Of a stretch of 64,000 nt of DNA, positions 26,528 to 35,920 are shown piece by piece. The notes beneath the pieces were generated by a model. That model worked only from the letters and a program-made list of their open reading frames with translations, did no database searches and was not told the DNA's origin. A program made the translations under genes and the position numbers. Within the stretch, counting starts at the first letter, position 1. Each line of letters begins with the position of its first letter. The DNA comes from Dermatemys mawii (Eukaryota > Chordata > Testudines > Dermatemydidae): positions 19,626,246-19,690,245 of the forward strand of contig ML677335.1 in assembly GCA_007922305.1 (NCBI GenBank), in the 5' to 3' direction.

Positions 26528-27355
26528 GCTTTGACTACACTACCAAGTTATGCCACCAAAAACTGCCTTTTGGCAACAAAATAGTGAGAGCGTACACACT
26601 GCCAATGTGACTTTTGTAAGGAAAAATGCCTGGTTTTGGTGACAAAAAACTTCCACCCCAACAAGAGACATTTTTCTTTTTTCCTTCCCTTTATTTTCAA
26701 CAAAGAGACAGTGTAGACACTGCTGTCTGTTTTGTCGACAGAACTGGCTTCCTCCAGTATCCCACAATGTCTGCCCAGTGTTTCGATCTCTGCTGCTCTA
26801 TAAGTATGCGCCCTATCCCTTTCAAAGCTGTGGAAAGTATCTGACAGCTGCATGTGCTGCTCCTTTGGGGAACAAAGAGCAAATCATTTGGAATGCTCCT
26901 GTTCTGCGCCGACTCTGTGGGTGCTCCGGGGATGGAGCACCCATGGCGAAAAATTGGTAAGTGCTCTTCCCCACCTCCCCCCCACCCCAGCTCACCTCCA
27001 CTCTGCCTCCGCCTACTCCCCTGAGTGCGCTGCAGGGTCCTGCTTTTCCCCCGTCCCTCCAAGCGTTTGTGGTATGAAACAGCTGTTTTGCATGGCTGGG
27101 GGGAAAAGGGGGAACGCGGTGCACTCAGGGGAGGAGGCAGGACCACGGTGGGGATTTGGGGAAGGGGTCCAGTGGGGCAGGGAAGGGGAGGAGTTGGGGG
27201 CGGGGACTTTGGAGAAGGAGTTGGAATGGGAGAAGGGAAAGAGTGGCATTCCTCAGCACAGGGAGCTCACAGATCTGTCGACAGAGGGAGCAAGTGGGAA
27301 TGATTTTTGTTTCAGGTGTCAACATAAGATTTGTCGATAAAACTTGGTAGCGTAG
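26528..27355. mobile_element. Non-autonomous DNA transposon nested in the Penelope-like copy
   Basis: Left end GCTTTGACTACACTACCAAG; reading inward from the right, TCTACGCTACCAAGTTTTAT. These share CTACNCTACCAAGTT as an inverted repeat. The sequence on both sides rejoins into one repeat (ACACTCTGAG then TACCTTTCCCAG), which fixes the insertion. The GC-rich interior (26880-27300) gives overlapping open frames on both strands, none resembling a protein family. I see no clear target duplication. Superfamily is probably hAT (inference). Confidence 0.65.
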
Positions 27356-27450
27356 ATACCTTTCCCAGATCTGTGTATCTCAAAATTTTGTCTCTTTCAC
27401 CAACAGAAGTTGGTCCAATAAAATATATTACATTGCCTACCCTGGCTCTC
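27356..27450 (+). mobile_element. Penelope-like element tail, 3' part of the split copy
   Basis: TACCTTTCCCAG, then a decayed stretch, then CACCAACAGAAGTTGGTCCA and ATAAAATATATTAC. I know this as the conserved 3' end of an abundant turtle repeat, continuing the copy that ends at 26527. Confidence 0.6.
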
Positions 27451-28570
27451 TAGCATACAGTTAAAACATTATTTAACTCACTTGAAGAACAGAAGACAGT
27501 GACTCACATTCTGCACTGAGGCCTCATGCAACCCCATCAACTTTAGTAATCATGAATGTACAACTTCATGGGCTGAGAACATGATTGTCATTTAATAGCT
27601 ATATTATAGGGTAGGCTAGTAGCATCATTTATTAACACTTCCCATTCTAAGATCATGTTTTTATTGCTTATGATTTTGAAAACTTTAACCATTTGGGCTG
27701 ACATTTTATATACTGAGTGTCTGCATGAGGCTGAATTATTACTTTTTTTTGGCCAAAATGATTTAACTGTTACTGAAAACGAGGCTAGGGGAAAATCTAC
27801 ATTGTTTTGCCAAAAAAATGTCTGGTGATCTTTTCTTCAAATAGTGCTAACACCCCTGTATGTTGGAGCATGGACTTGAAATTTGGAAGCTGAGTGACCT
27901 TTGTGTCAGGGATGTGCTTTTTGCCATTCATGTGAAAATCCGTCCAAGTTATAAGCCTTTGAAAAATCAGTTCACACATGCTTAGTAGAGATTTTAGCAA
28001 CTAAAGTGTCTGAAGAGTCCATCATCACTGAGCATGAATGAGCTTCTCACAGCTTCAAGTGCTGCCCGCACAGTGAATGAGCTTGCTCCTTCCAGTTCAG
28101 GGCTACAGGTGAAAAGTTGAACTTTCCACGTAACTGCTCATCCCAACTTCTCTGGGTCAATGTGGGACCAGACACTATAAGTGAGAGTAGGGAGTCTCTT
28201 TCTTGTGCTCAGATACCCCACTGCTGGAACTTAAGCGTGTGGAAGAGAAAGCCATCAAATTTGAATGCAGAAGAGGCAGAAACTAGACTGAACTGAGGGA
28301 GAGGAGTAGATTGGGACAAGGAATCTGGGACTGAGAGTTGGAAGGCAGGGAGGGAAATTTGGAACTGGTTGCACAACGAGACTGGGATTACAGGAGGGAT
28401 TAGGAACAAGATGGCTAGTGAGGCATTAAATATGATGTCACCAGATGCAATTTCTGTTTTTCATTTTTCTTTTTTAAAAAAACATTGGAAATTACATTCA
28501 AAACCATGTTAAATGAACATTATTCAGGTTGCAAAGCGGAACTTTCAAAAAATAGCAAATACCAGAATTA

Positions 28571-28870
28571 AGGCAACCTTAATTTGGTCCCCTTGTGCCT
28601 ATGCATTCTGATACAGACTTTAATTACATACTGTTTTTCCAAAGTACACCAGGCTGGACCTGTTCTGGGGATGAATGAGGGGAAAAATACTTAATAGCTG
28701 CTTATTACATGAGCGTTGCCCATTCTGGACATTGAACGAGGCAGGGGTTATGTGGAAAAACAATTAATAATTAAAGACTGTATCATAAACTAAAGGCATA
28801 AAATGCTAAATTAATGTTGCAGCACTACCCTTAAAACTCTCATTTCCTGACATCTGAGTGTATGACTTTG
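28571..28870 (+). repeat. Unidentified old repeat, copy 1
   Basis: Shares CAACCTTAATT, CCCTTGTGC-like and AATTAAAGACTGTATCATAA blocks in the same order with 62864-63020. Divergence and indels are heavy. I cannot name the family. Confidence 0.4.
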
Positions 28871-30320
28871 CAATGTTAATAACGTTCTTTTAACGTAGGT
28901 GGTTTTTGTTTTGTACGATATCTGAGGTATACAAAAATCATTCATGTCCATCAGTAACACTAAGAGATTAACTAAAATATCAAACAACAAAGTGAAAAGG
29001 GATTGAAGTGCCTTACCAACAATGTAGAATGGCACAATGGAAATAATAAACAGGTGATTGTCAGGAATTAATCCCAAAACATCATTAGATATCTGTTAAA
29101 CTTTAATAATTACCAATAAATATAGGGCCAATTTACACTAGCCACTTCAGGTAACCTGCTTGCCATGTTAAAGCAATGTGTAAGGAATACAAACATGAAT
29201 TTGACCCATTGTGTTTATTGCCCACTGTAATTCCACATTCCTTCTCTACTGCTCTCTCCAATGTTCCCATATTTCATGTGTGCACTTTAAATTTTTCCTG
29301 CCTACATGAATCATGTATAATTTGTTGTAATGTTTCAATGCCTACCCACTTATCTAATCTATTAACATTTTACTGTAGTTAAATCTTCTTTCCAAAGAAA
29401 TTGTGATTTCTTGCGGTTTGGTATGTTATCAGCTAGTTCAGTTAAAATGCTTAGCACAACTATCTCCTCCAAGTCAGTAAAAATACTTGATGATTTTGGA
29501 TTAACACATGCCACTCATAAATACCATTATTCTACACTTGATAATGAAACAGCAATCATTTCTTTATTATTTTAGCCAGTCGTGTATCTATTTTACTGTA
29601 ATTATTTATAATCTACATTTGTATTGTTACTGTTTCACATGATATCCTCATAAGTAAACAAGAGCCTACTTAAGTCAAGCTATACTATGTCTACTTCTAT
29701 TTTTTATTCATTAATCTTGTTATCCTGTCAAAATAAGAATTTCAGACATGATCTGTTTTTGTTCAGCTCTAGTTACAAACTACTTATCATATCATCTTTT
29801 CCTCAATGTGCACATGTGCAAATGACCGCTTTGTTAAATTGCTTTAGCAATTTCAGGTTAACCATAACAGGAAAAATTATACCTTTAACCAGCAGTATTA
29901 AAGCCTCTTTGGACTTAATTTTCAAATAACCTCAACAAAATGGCCCAAAATGTGCAGCGACATCCATATGCAGAACTACAAGGTGACATATGAAAATGAA
30001 TGATTTCACACACAATGGCTTCACCTGAAAATTTTATAAGAACATTTGTGCTGACATATTAGGTTTCTATATATGGCAGCGTAAATCTCTATTTCTTTAA
30101 CTGTTCAATAACATTTATTCCTTGAAGCTATGAAATTCTGTCCTGACAGTATGCTACTTCTATCAAATCTGTGTACTTTTCCAGTACAAAGTCCAACTAC
30201 ATTTGTATGATATTTGTCCCTTCAAATGGAATTGGAAGAACTTTAATAGCAATTGACACGGAAAGCCCCCTAAGCAAGACAAGAACAATTTCAGGCAAGA
30301 TTCTATGTAAGTTTGTTCTA

Positions 30321-30352
30321 AGACACACACACACACACACACATATATATAA
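30321..30352. repeat. (AC)n(AT)n microsatellite
   Basis: About eleven AC units followed by an AT run. Confidence 0.95.
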
Positions 30353-30433
30353 TGTCTAAAATGCTTTACTTCAGCAGGTGCCCAGGGTACAATTTGATTA
30401 TCACAGTTGATGACGTGATAAGAGAGACCTCTA

Positions 30434-30556
30434 TAGGGTGACCAGATTTCCTGATTTTATAGGGACAGTCCCAATTTTGGGGTCTTTTTCTTATAAAGGC
30501 TCCTATTACACCCTATCCCTGTCCTGATTTTTTACACTTGCTGTCTGGTCATCCTA
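30434..30556. mobile_element. hAT-type MITE, AGGGTGACCAGA family
   Basis: 123 bp starting TAGGGTGACCAGATTTC and ending TCTGGTCATCCTA (inverted). Flanks GACCTCTA and GACCTCCA match at seven of eight bases. A second copy in the opposite orientation lies at 40850-40978. Confidence 0.9.
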
Positions 30557-31247
30557 GACCTCCATCTAGTAGTAACGAATCAAACAGCACCATTTATGGC
30601 GTGTCTTGTAGTTTTATGGAATCAGCATCTGTGGCCTTAAAGGTGGGCGGGGATGTCTGCAAATACATTTATAGTTATGTATGGATGCATACATTAAGCC
30701 TAATGTTGGCAAAGCCTGAACTGGATGGATTAGTATTCAATTAGGATTAATTGAACAGATATAACATTCTCAGCTCTCAATACTGTGACAACAAAATGAA
30801 GGCAAGAAAGTATCCTTTCACAACCTACAACAAGCTGCCAGTTTCTGGCCTAACAGGACAGCCTGGCAATTGAAATTATAATTATCTCTGAGAAGTGGCA
30901 CTATGACAAAGATGAGAAATGCTTCTGAAGTAAAATTCACTGATAAGGCATCACTGTGAAACTATTTTGTCTAAATGTCATCATTTAAAAATCTTTAAAT
31001 GGTTCTAAATGACATTTAAGTATCAAATAAATGAATACATTCATTTCCTCTTCATCTCTCAAACACACCACTTTTTATTTGTCTGATTTATGAAACAGAA
31101 AATAGAAGCATGTAATGTGCGATTAGCCTTTATGTCACAGTATATATCCAGGAAACCAATCAAAATACACCATCAATTGTACCTTCAAGGCACAGCTCTG
31201 TATTGGGGATTGTACAGAGGTAGCATGGCCTCAGGATTATCACTCCT

Positions 31248-31271
31248 GGGAGGGAGGGAGGGAAAGTAAGT

Positions 31272-31323
<52 letters not shown>
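31248..31323. repeat. GGGA, GTAA and (TG)n microsatellite
   Basis: Short GGGA and GTAA runs lead into about 25 uninterrupted TG units. The antisense poly-(Thr-His) open frames across it are repeat artefacts. Confidence 0.95.
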
Positions 31324-31325
<2 letters not shown>

Positions 31326-31649
31326 GACAAGGCTGAGCCAGTATCGTGCATGTTCTTTGTGTATCTGAGTAGTTCCATTGCTGGAGTAAAGGAGGAGCCA
31401 GGCTCAACTCACCCCTTGGGGTCTCTTGCATCCTGAGTGTACAATGAGAGATCACAGTTCTTACAGTGTCCTGATTGTGCTTGAACTTTGTGCAGTGGTT
31501 GAAGAGAGAGGAAGGCTCATTGTGCCCTCTTTTCAAATCTGTGGTACAAAATGGCTCTAAGCATTCTTGCTGGGTTGTTGGTGGAGATGAAGCGGTTCTC
31601 CCAGTGATTTATCTTTCAAGCACACATTGAAAAAAATAAAGCTGACAAA

Positions 31650-32450
31650 TAAAGAAAGCCTATGATGGTGTGAAAAATCAAGACCCTTGCAATTAGAACT
31701 AGTTTGTAAGGATCAAAGATATGAAGAGACTAGAGGAGATACTTTTGAATATATACATCTAGAACAAAAAATGGAGGCTACACTTACAGGATGGAGGATT
31801 CTAGCCTGGAAAGCAATGGCTCTGAAAAAGATTTGGGGGTCTTAGTGGATAATTAGCTGAACATGAACTCTCAGTGTGATGCTCTTCCCAAAAGGGCTAA
31901 TGCTATCCTTTGATATATAAATGGCAGGGCTCTTGAGTAGGAATAGAGGGGTTATTTTACCTCTATATTTGACACTGGCATGACCACTGCTGGAATACTA
32001 TATTCAGTTCTGGAGTCCACAGTTCAAGAAGGGCCATAAAAGTGATTAAAGGGTTAGAAAAAACATGCTTTATGGTGGTTGACTCAAGGAACTCAATTTA
32101 TATAGCGTAAAAAAGAGAAGGTTATGGGGTAAATTGATTTCATTCTATGAATACATATATAGAAAACAAAACATTTAATAATGGGTTCTTCAGTCTAAAA
32201 GGGAAAAGTGTAACATGATCCAATGACTGGGAACTGAAGCTACACAAATTCAGATTAGAAATAAGACACACATTTTTAACAGTGGGAGTAATTAATGATA
32301 TACCCAGGCTCATGATGGATTCTCTGTTACGGATAATTTTTATGTTCTAGGAATTATTTTGTGGAAGTTTGATGGCCTGTATTATACAGGAGGTCTGACT
32401 ACATGATCAAAATGATTGCTTCAGGTCTTGGAAACTCTGATATTATGATA
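31650..32450 (+). mobile_element. CR1 LINE 3' portion, copy A
   Basis: Plus-strand remnant containing AAAGATTTGGGGGTCTTAGT, ATTCAGTTCTGGAGTCCACA and, near the end, TTTGATGGCCTGTATTATAC. These are blocks of the CR1 3' region. Frameshifts and stops throughout. The antisense of the same region recurs at 55840-56150. Confidence 0.78.
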
Positions 32451-32529
32451 TAATCCAGAGGATTTTAAAATTTGCTTCGTCATTTTTTAAACTTGCTTAA
32501 CTTAAATATATATCCCAAATCTTTTTAAA

Positions 32530-33425
32530 AAACATGGTAAGGGGACCAAAAAAGAGCCACATAACTAAACAACAGGGTAAAGAAGCAGTGAGTGGTAAAA
32601 AGGCAGCCTTTAAAATGTGGAAGATAAAACCTAATGAGGAAAATAGAAGGGAGCATAAAAACTGTGGCAAATGAATTGTGAAAACATAATTAGGAAGGCC
32701 AAAGATGAATCTGAAGAACAGCTAGCCAAAGACTCAAAAAGTAATAGCAAAACATTTTTAAGTACATCAGAAGCAGGAAGCCTGCTAAACAACCCATAGG
32801 GCCACTAGACGATTGATATGGTAAAGCAGCACTCAAGGACAATAAGGATATTGTGGAGAAAATAAATTAATTCCTTGCATTGGTCTTCATGCCTGAGGAT
32901 GTGAGGGGGATTCCAAAACCTGAGTGATTCTTTCTAGGTGACAAATCTGAAGAACTGCTCCAGGTTGAGGTGTAATTTAGTTTATTGATTTGTTTCAAAA
33001 CCTTGTCTAAACAGTAATAAGTCATCAGGACCAGATGGTATTCACCCAAGAGTTCTGAAGGAACTCAAATGTGAAACTGCACAATTACTAACTGTAGTCT
33101 GTAACCAATCATTTAAATCAACCGCTGTACAAAAAAGACTGGAAGATAGGTAATGTGCAACCAATTTTTTTAAAAAGGGCTCCAGATGTGATCCCGGCAA
33201 TTACAAGCTGGAAAGCCTGACTTCAGTGCCAGGCAAACTGGCTGAAATTATAGCAAAGAACAAGTTTGTCAGACACATAGGTAAACATAATTTTTTGGGG
33301 AAAAGTCAACATGGTTTTTGTAAAGGGAAATCATGACTAGGTGACTGGGAAATAAAATGGCAGATGAAATTCCATGTTGATAAATGCAAAGTAATGCACG
33401 TTGGAAAACATAAGCCCAAATACAC
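32530..33425 (+). mobile_element. CR1 LINE, reverse-transcriptase part, copy B (left of nested element)
   Basis: Translates piecewise as SSGPDGIHPRVLKELK, DPGNYKLESLTSVPGKLAE and WQMKFHVDKCKVMHVGK, motifs of CR1-type reverse transcriptase. The middle of the domain is missing: sequence jumps from the HGFCKGKS motif (about 33310) to the WQMKF motif within about 45 bp, an internal deletion. It is split at 33425 by the LTR element and continues at 39311. Confidence 0.82.
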
Positions 33426-34085
33426 TGTGACGGAGTCAGACCAGAAGGATATAGGAGAGTGCTGGAAGGCAGGTATATCAGCCTCAGGATGTACAGGTCC
33501 CTGTTCCCTGGATAGCCAAACAAAGGCTACTCCAGACCAATCAAGACACCTGGGGCCAATTAAGAACCTTCTAGAAAGGAGTAGAAACAGCTAGCCTAAT
33601 TGGGACACCTGAAGCTAATCAGGGACTGGCTGAAACCAGATAAAAACCTCCCAGTTAGTCAGGTGGGCTGTGGGTGTCAGAAGCTGTGGAAGGAAGTTAT
33701 GCTGTTGGTGAGACTGAGTGTTGGACAACATATCATCCAGAAGGAAGGAGGCCCTGAGGTAAGGGTGAAGTGGAGTTTGAAGAAGCGGAGACTGCTGTGG
33801 GGAAGTAGCCTAGGGAATTGTATTGTGTTTTGTGCCTAAAAGGTCAGCCATCTTAGCTGATACTATTAGGGTCCCTGGGCTGGAGTCCGGAGTAGAGGGC
33901 GGGCCCGGGCTCCCCGCTTTTCCGTCTTCCATACTGGCCTGTGATGAAGGTAACTCACTAGGTGGTGACTCTTGCCAATTATACTGAGAAAGGGAGGTCA
34001 CTCTGGGGCCTAGATGAGTTTCTGAGGCCCCTAAATCTGCCAGGAAGCACAGGACCCACAAGTACAGACTTGGAGCTTTGTCACA
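33426..34085 (+). repeat. 5' LTR of the Gmr1-type element
   Basis: 660 bp from TGTGACGGAGTCAGACC to GAGCTTTGTCACA; its ends form the short inverted repeat TGTGAC/GTCACA. An A-rich CAGATAAAAACC (about 33636) could serve as a TATA-like element, but I see no canonical AATAAA. Confidence 0.96.
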
Positions 34086-34087
34086 AC

Positions 34088-34104
34088 TGGTGTCGGGAGT
34101 GGGA
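34088..34104 (+). promoter_or_regulatory. Primer binding site, tRNA-Leu-like
   Basis: Two bases after the LTR, TGGTGTCGGGAGTGGGA is complementary to the 3' end of vertebrate tRNA-Leu as I remember it (CCCACTCCTGACACCA), with one mismatch. It is therefore the likely minus-strand primer site. Confidence 0.75.
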
Positions 34105-34219
34105 GTTTCTGACTTACTGTTCACTGCGCGGCAGAAGAAAGGGAGAGGTTTAAAAATAAAAAAAACCAACCAAACAAACAAACAAAAAAGTGCACCAGGT
34201 GTGGGGTGTTCTCACCACA

Positions 34220-35914
34220 ATGGAGGACATAATAAAAGCACTGTTGCAAGCCACTGCAGCCCAGCAGGAGGCCACCCGAGCCCAGGCTATGGCACAACAG
34301 GAGTCCCTGCGGGTACAATAAAAGACTAACCAGTTATTGATGGAGCAGGCCTCTCAAGATCGAGCCCTCTTGCGGGACGTGGTAGAACAACTGAAAGTCC
34401 TCACCACCAAAAACCAAGGATCTGAGGGGTCGTGAGTATGGAGGGCTGCTGGTTGTCTGCCAAAGATGACAGCTAATGACGATATAGAGGCATATCTCTT
34501 CTCCTTTGAGAGGACTGCCTTGCGAGAGGCGTGGCCCCAGGATCAGTGGGCTAGCATCCTCGCTCCCTTCTTATGTGGAGAAGCACAAAAAGCTTACCAT
34601 GACATGCCCGCTGAAGCTGCCATGGACTACCCTCAGCTGAAAGCAGAGATCCTGGCACGATCAGGGGTAACAGTAGCAGTACAGGCCCAGAGATACCATG
34701 AGTGGAGGTATAAGGAAGGTAAGCCTCCGAGGTCCCAATTATTCGATCTTATCCACCTCGCACAGAAGTGGTTACGACCTGAGGTTTGCAAACCAGAAGA
34801 AATGTTGGAAACTTTGGTCATAGACCACTATATGAGGGGATTGCCTCCAGATCTTCGTGCATGGGTAGGCCAGAATGACCCTGCCACCTACGACGGGGTG
34901 ATCACATTGGTAGAAAGATGGATTGCAGCCCAAGAGCTGTCCCAACTATCCAGAGAAGCCTTCTCCCAAAAGAAGTATCTGGGTCCGACCTCGGAAGGCC
35001 AGATAACGAATGATCCGGGAAGCCCCAGGTGGAAGAAGGTAGTAGCTACAGAACAGCTGGGAACCCAGAAGGGAGGAAGCCATGGGGTAAAGACCCCTAA
35101 CCCAAGAGACAAAGGAGCATCTAGAGCCCCTTATAGATGTTATGCATGTGGAGAATGGGGACACCTAGCAGCGCAATGTCCCAAGATTGAGGAGCCCATG
35201 CAGTGTAACCTGGGGAATTGGGCAGACCCATGCACCCTAATCAATCTAGTCGGGGTTGCAGTCACCCCACACCAATATACAAAACCAGTGAAACTGAATG
35301 GGGTAGAGACTATGGCACTCACTGACTCAGGCAGTGCTGTCACCCTGATTTCAGGGAAACTAGTGAAACGCAGCCAGTTGATACAGGCTAAGTGTACGGG
35401 CGTAACCTGCGTACATGGGACCGTTAGCTATTATCCTGTCATCCCAGTAAGGATTGAAATCCAGGGAACTACCACTGGAGTAAAAGCAGGGGTGGTCCCA
35501 AAACTCCCATACCCAGTGCTCATTGGAAGGGATTTCCCAAGATTTGGAAATTTGCTCCCACCAGAGGGGCAAGACAGAGGAGAAGACTCTGAAGTTAAGG
35601 AGTCATCCCTAACAGAAAGTCACCCCCACTTCTTTGCTGAAATATCTCCCGAATTGTTCCTCGCCCCTGGGAAGGGCAGAAAAACCAAGAAAGAAAGAAG
35701 GGCAGCAAAGGCTTTAGGCACTCGGATTCTGCTTCAGGGCCAGAACATGGCCTGTATAGGCAGACGAACACAGGCAACTGAAGGAGAGAGCCCTGAGATG
35801 GAAGAGGAGTCAGAAACTGGTTCCAACCCCAACCTCTCAGAGCCAGGCGAGAGGGCAGAGATAGGTCCCTCAGAATTTAGGCTGATAAGTCCCGAGAGAA
35901 AGACTTTTGGATGA
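34220..35914 (+). pseudogene. gag: gag-protease of the Gmr1-type element, with in-frame stops
   Basis: The frame starts at ATG 34220 (MEDIIKALLQ) and is interrupted by TAA 34319 and TGA 34433. It is then open from 34466 for 482 codons to TGA 35912-35914. Counting from 34466, residues 76-150 ([40 protein letters not shown]) match the SCAN domain pattern, which has been proposed to derive from Gmr1-like capsid. C225-x2-C228-x4-H233-x4-C238 is a CCHC zinc knuckle for RNA binding. D287-S-G begins an aspartic protease, with VLIGRD at 351-356 as its second conserved block. The protein would form virus-like particles and process the polyprotein. Pol continues in the same frame after the last TGA. 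The stops are probably mutations, although the last could be a readthrough site. Confidence 0.92.
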
Positions 35915-35920
35915 GACCAG

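Noticed and set aside
26697..27340. Overlapping frames of 149 and 162 codons
   Set aside because: GC-rich interior of a non-autonomous DNA transposon; open on several frames at once, no motifs.
28811..29077. Hydrophobic 88-codon minus frame as a possible PCDH15 exon
   Set aside because: Does not resemble any cadherin segment and overlaps an old repeat; no fitting acceptor and donor pair.
31160..31536. Threonine/histidine repeat proteins
   Set aside because: Translation of the (TG)n microsatellite.
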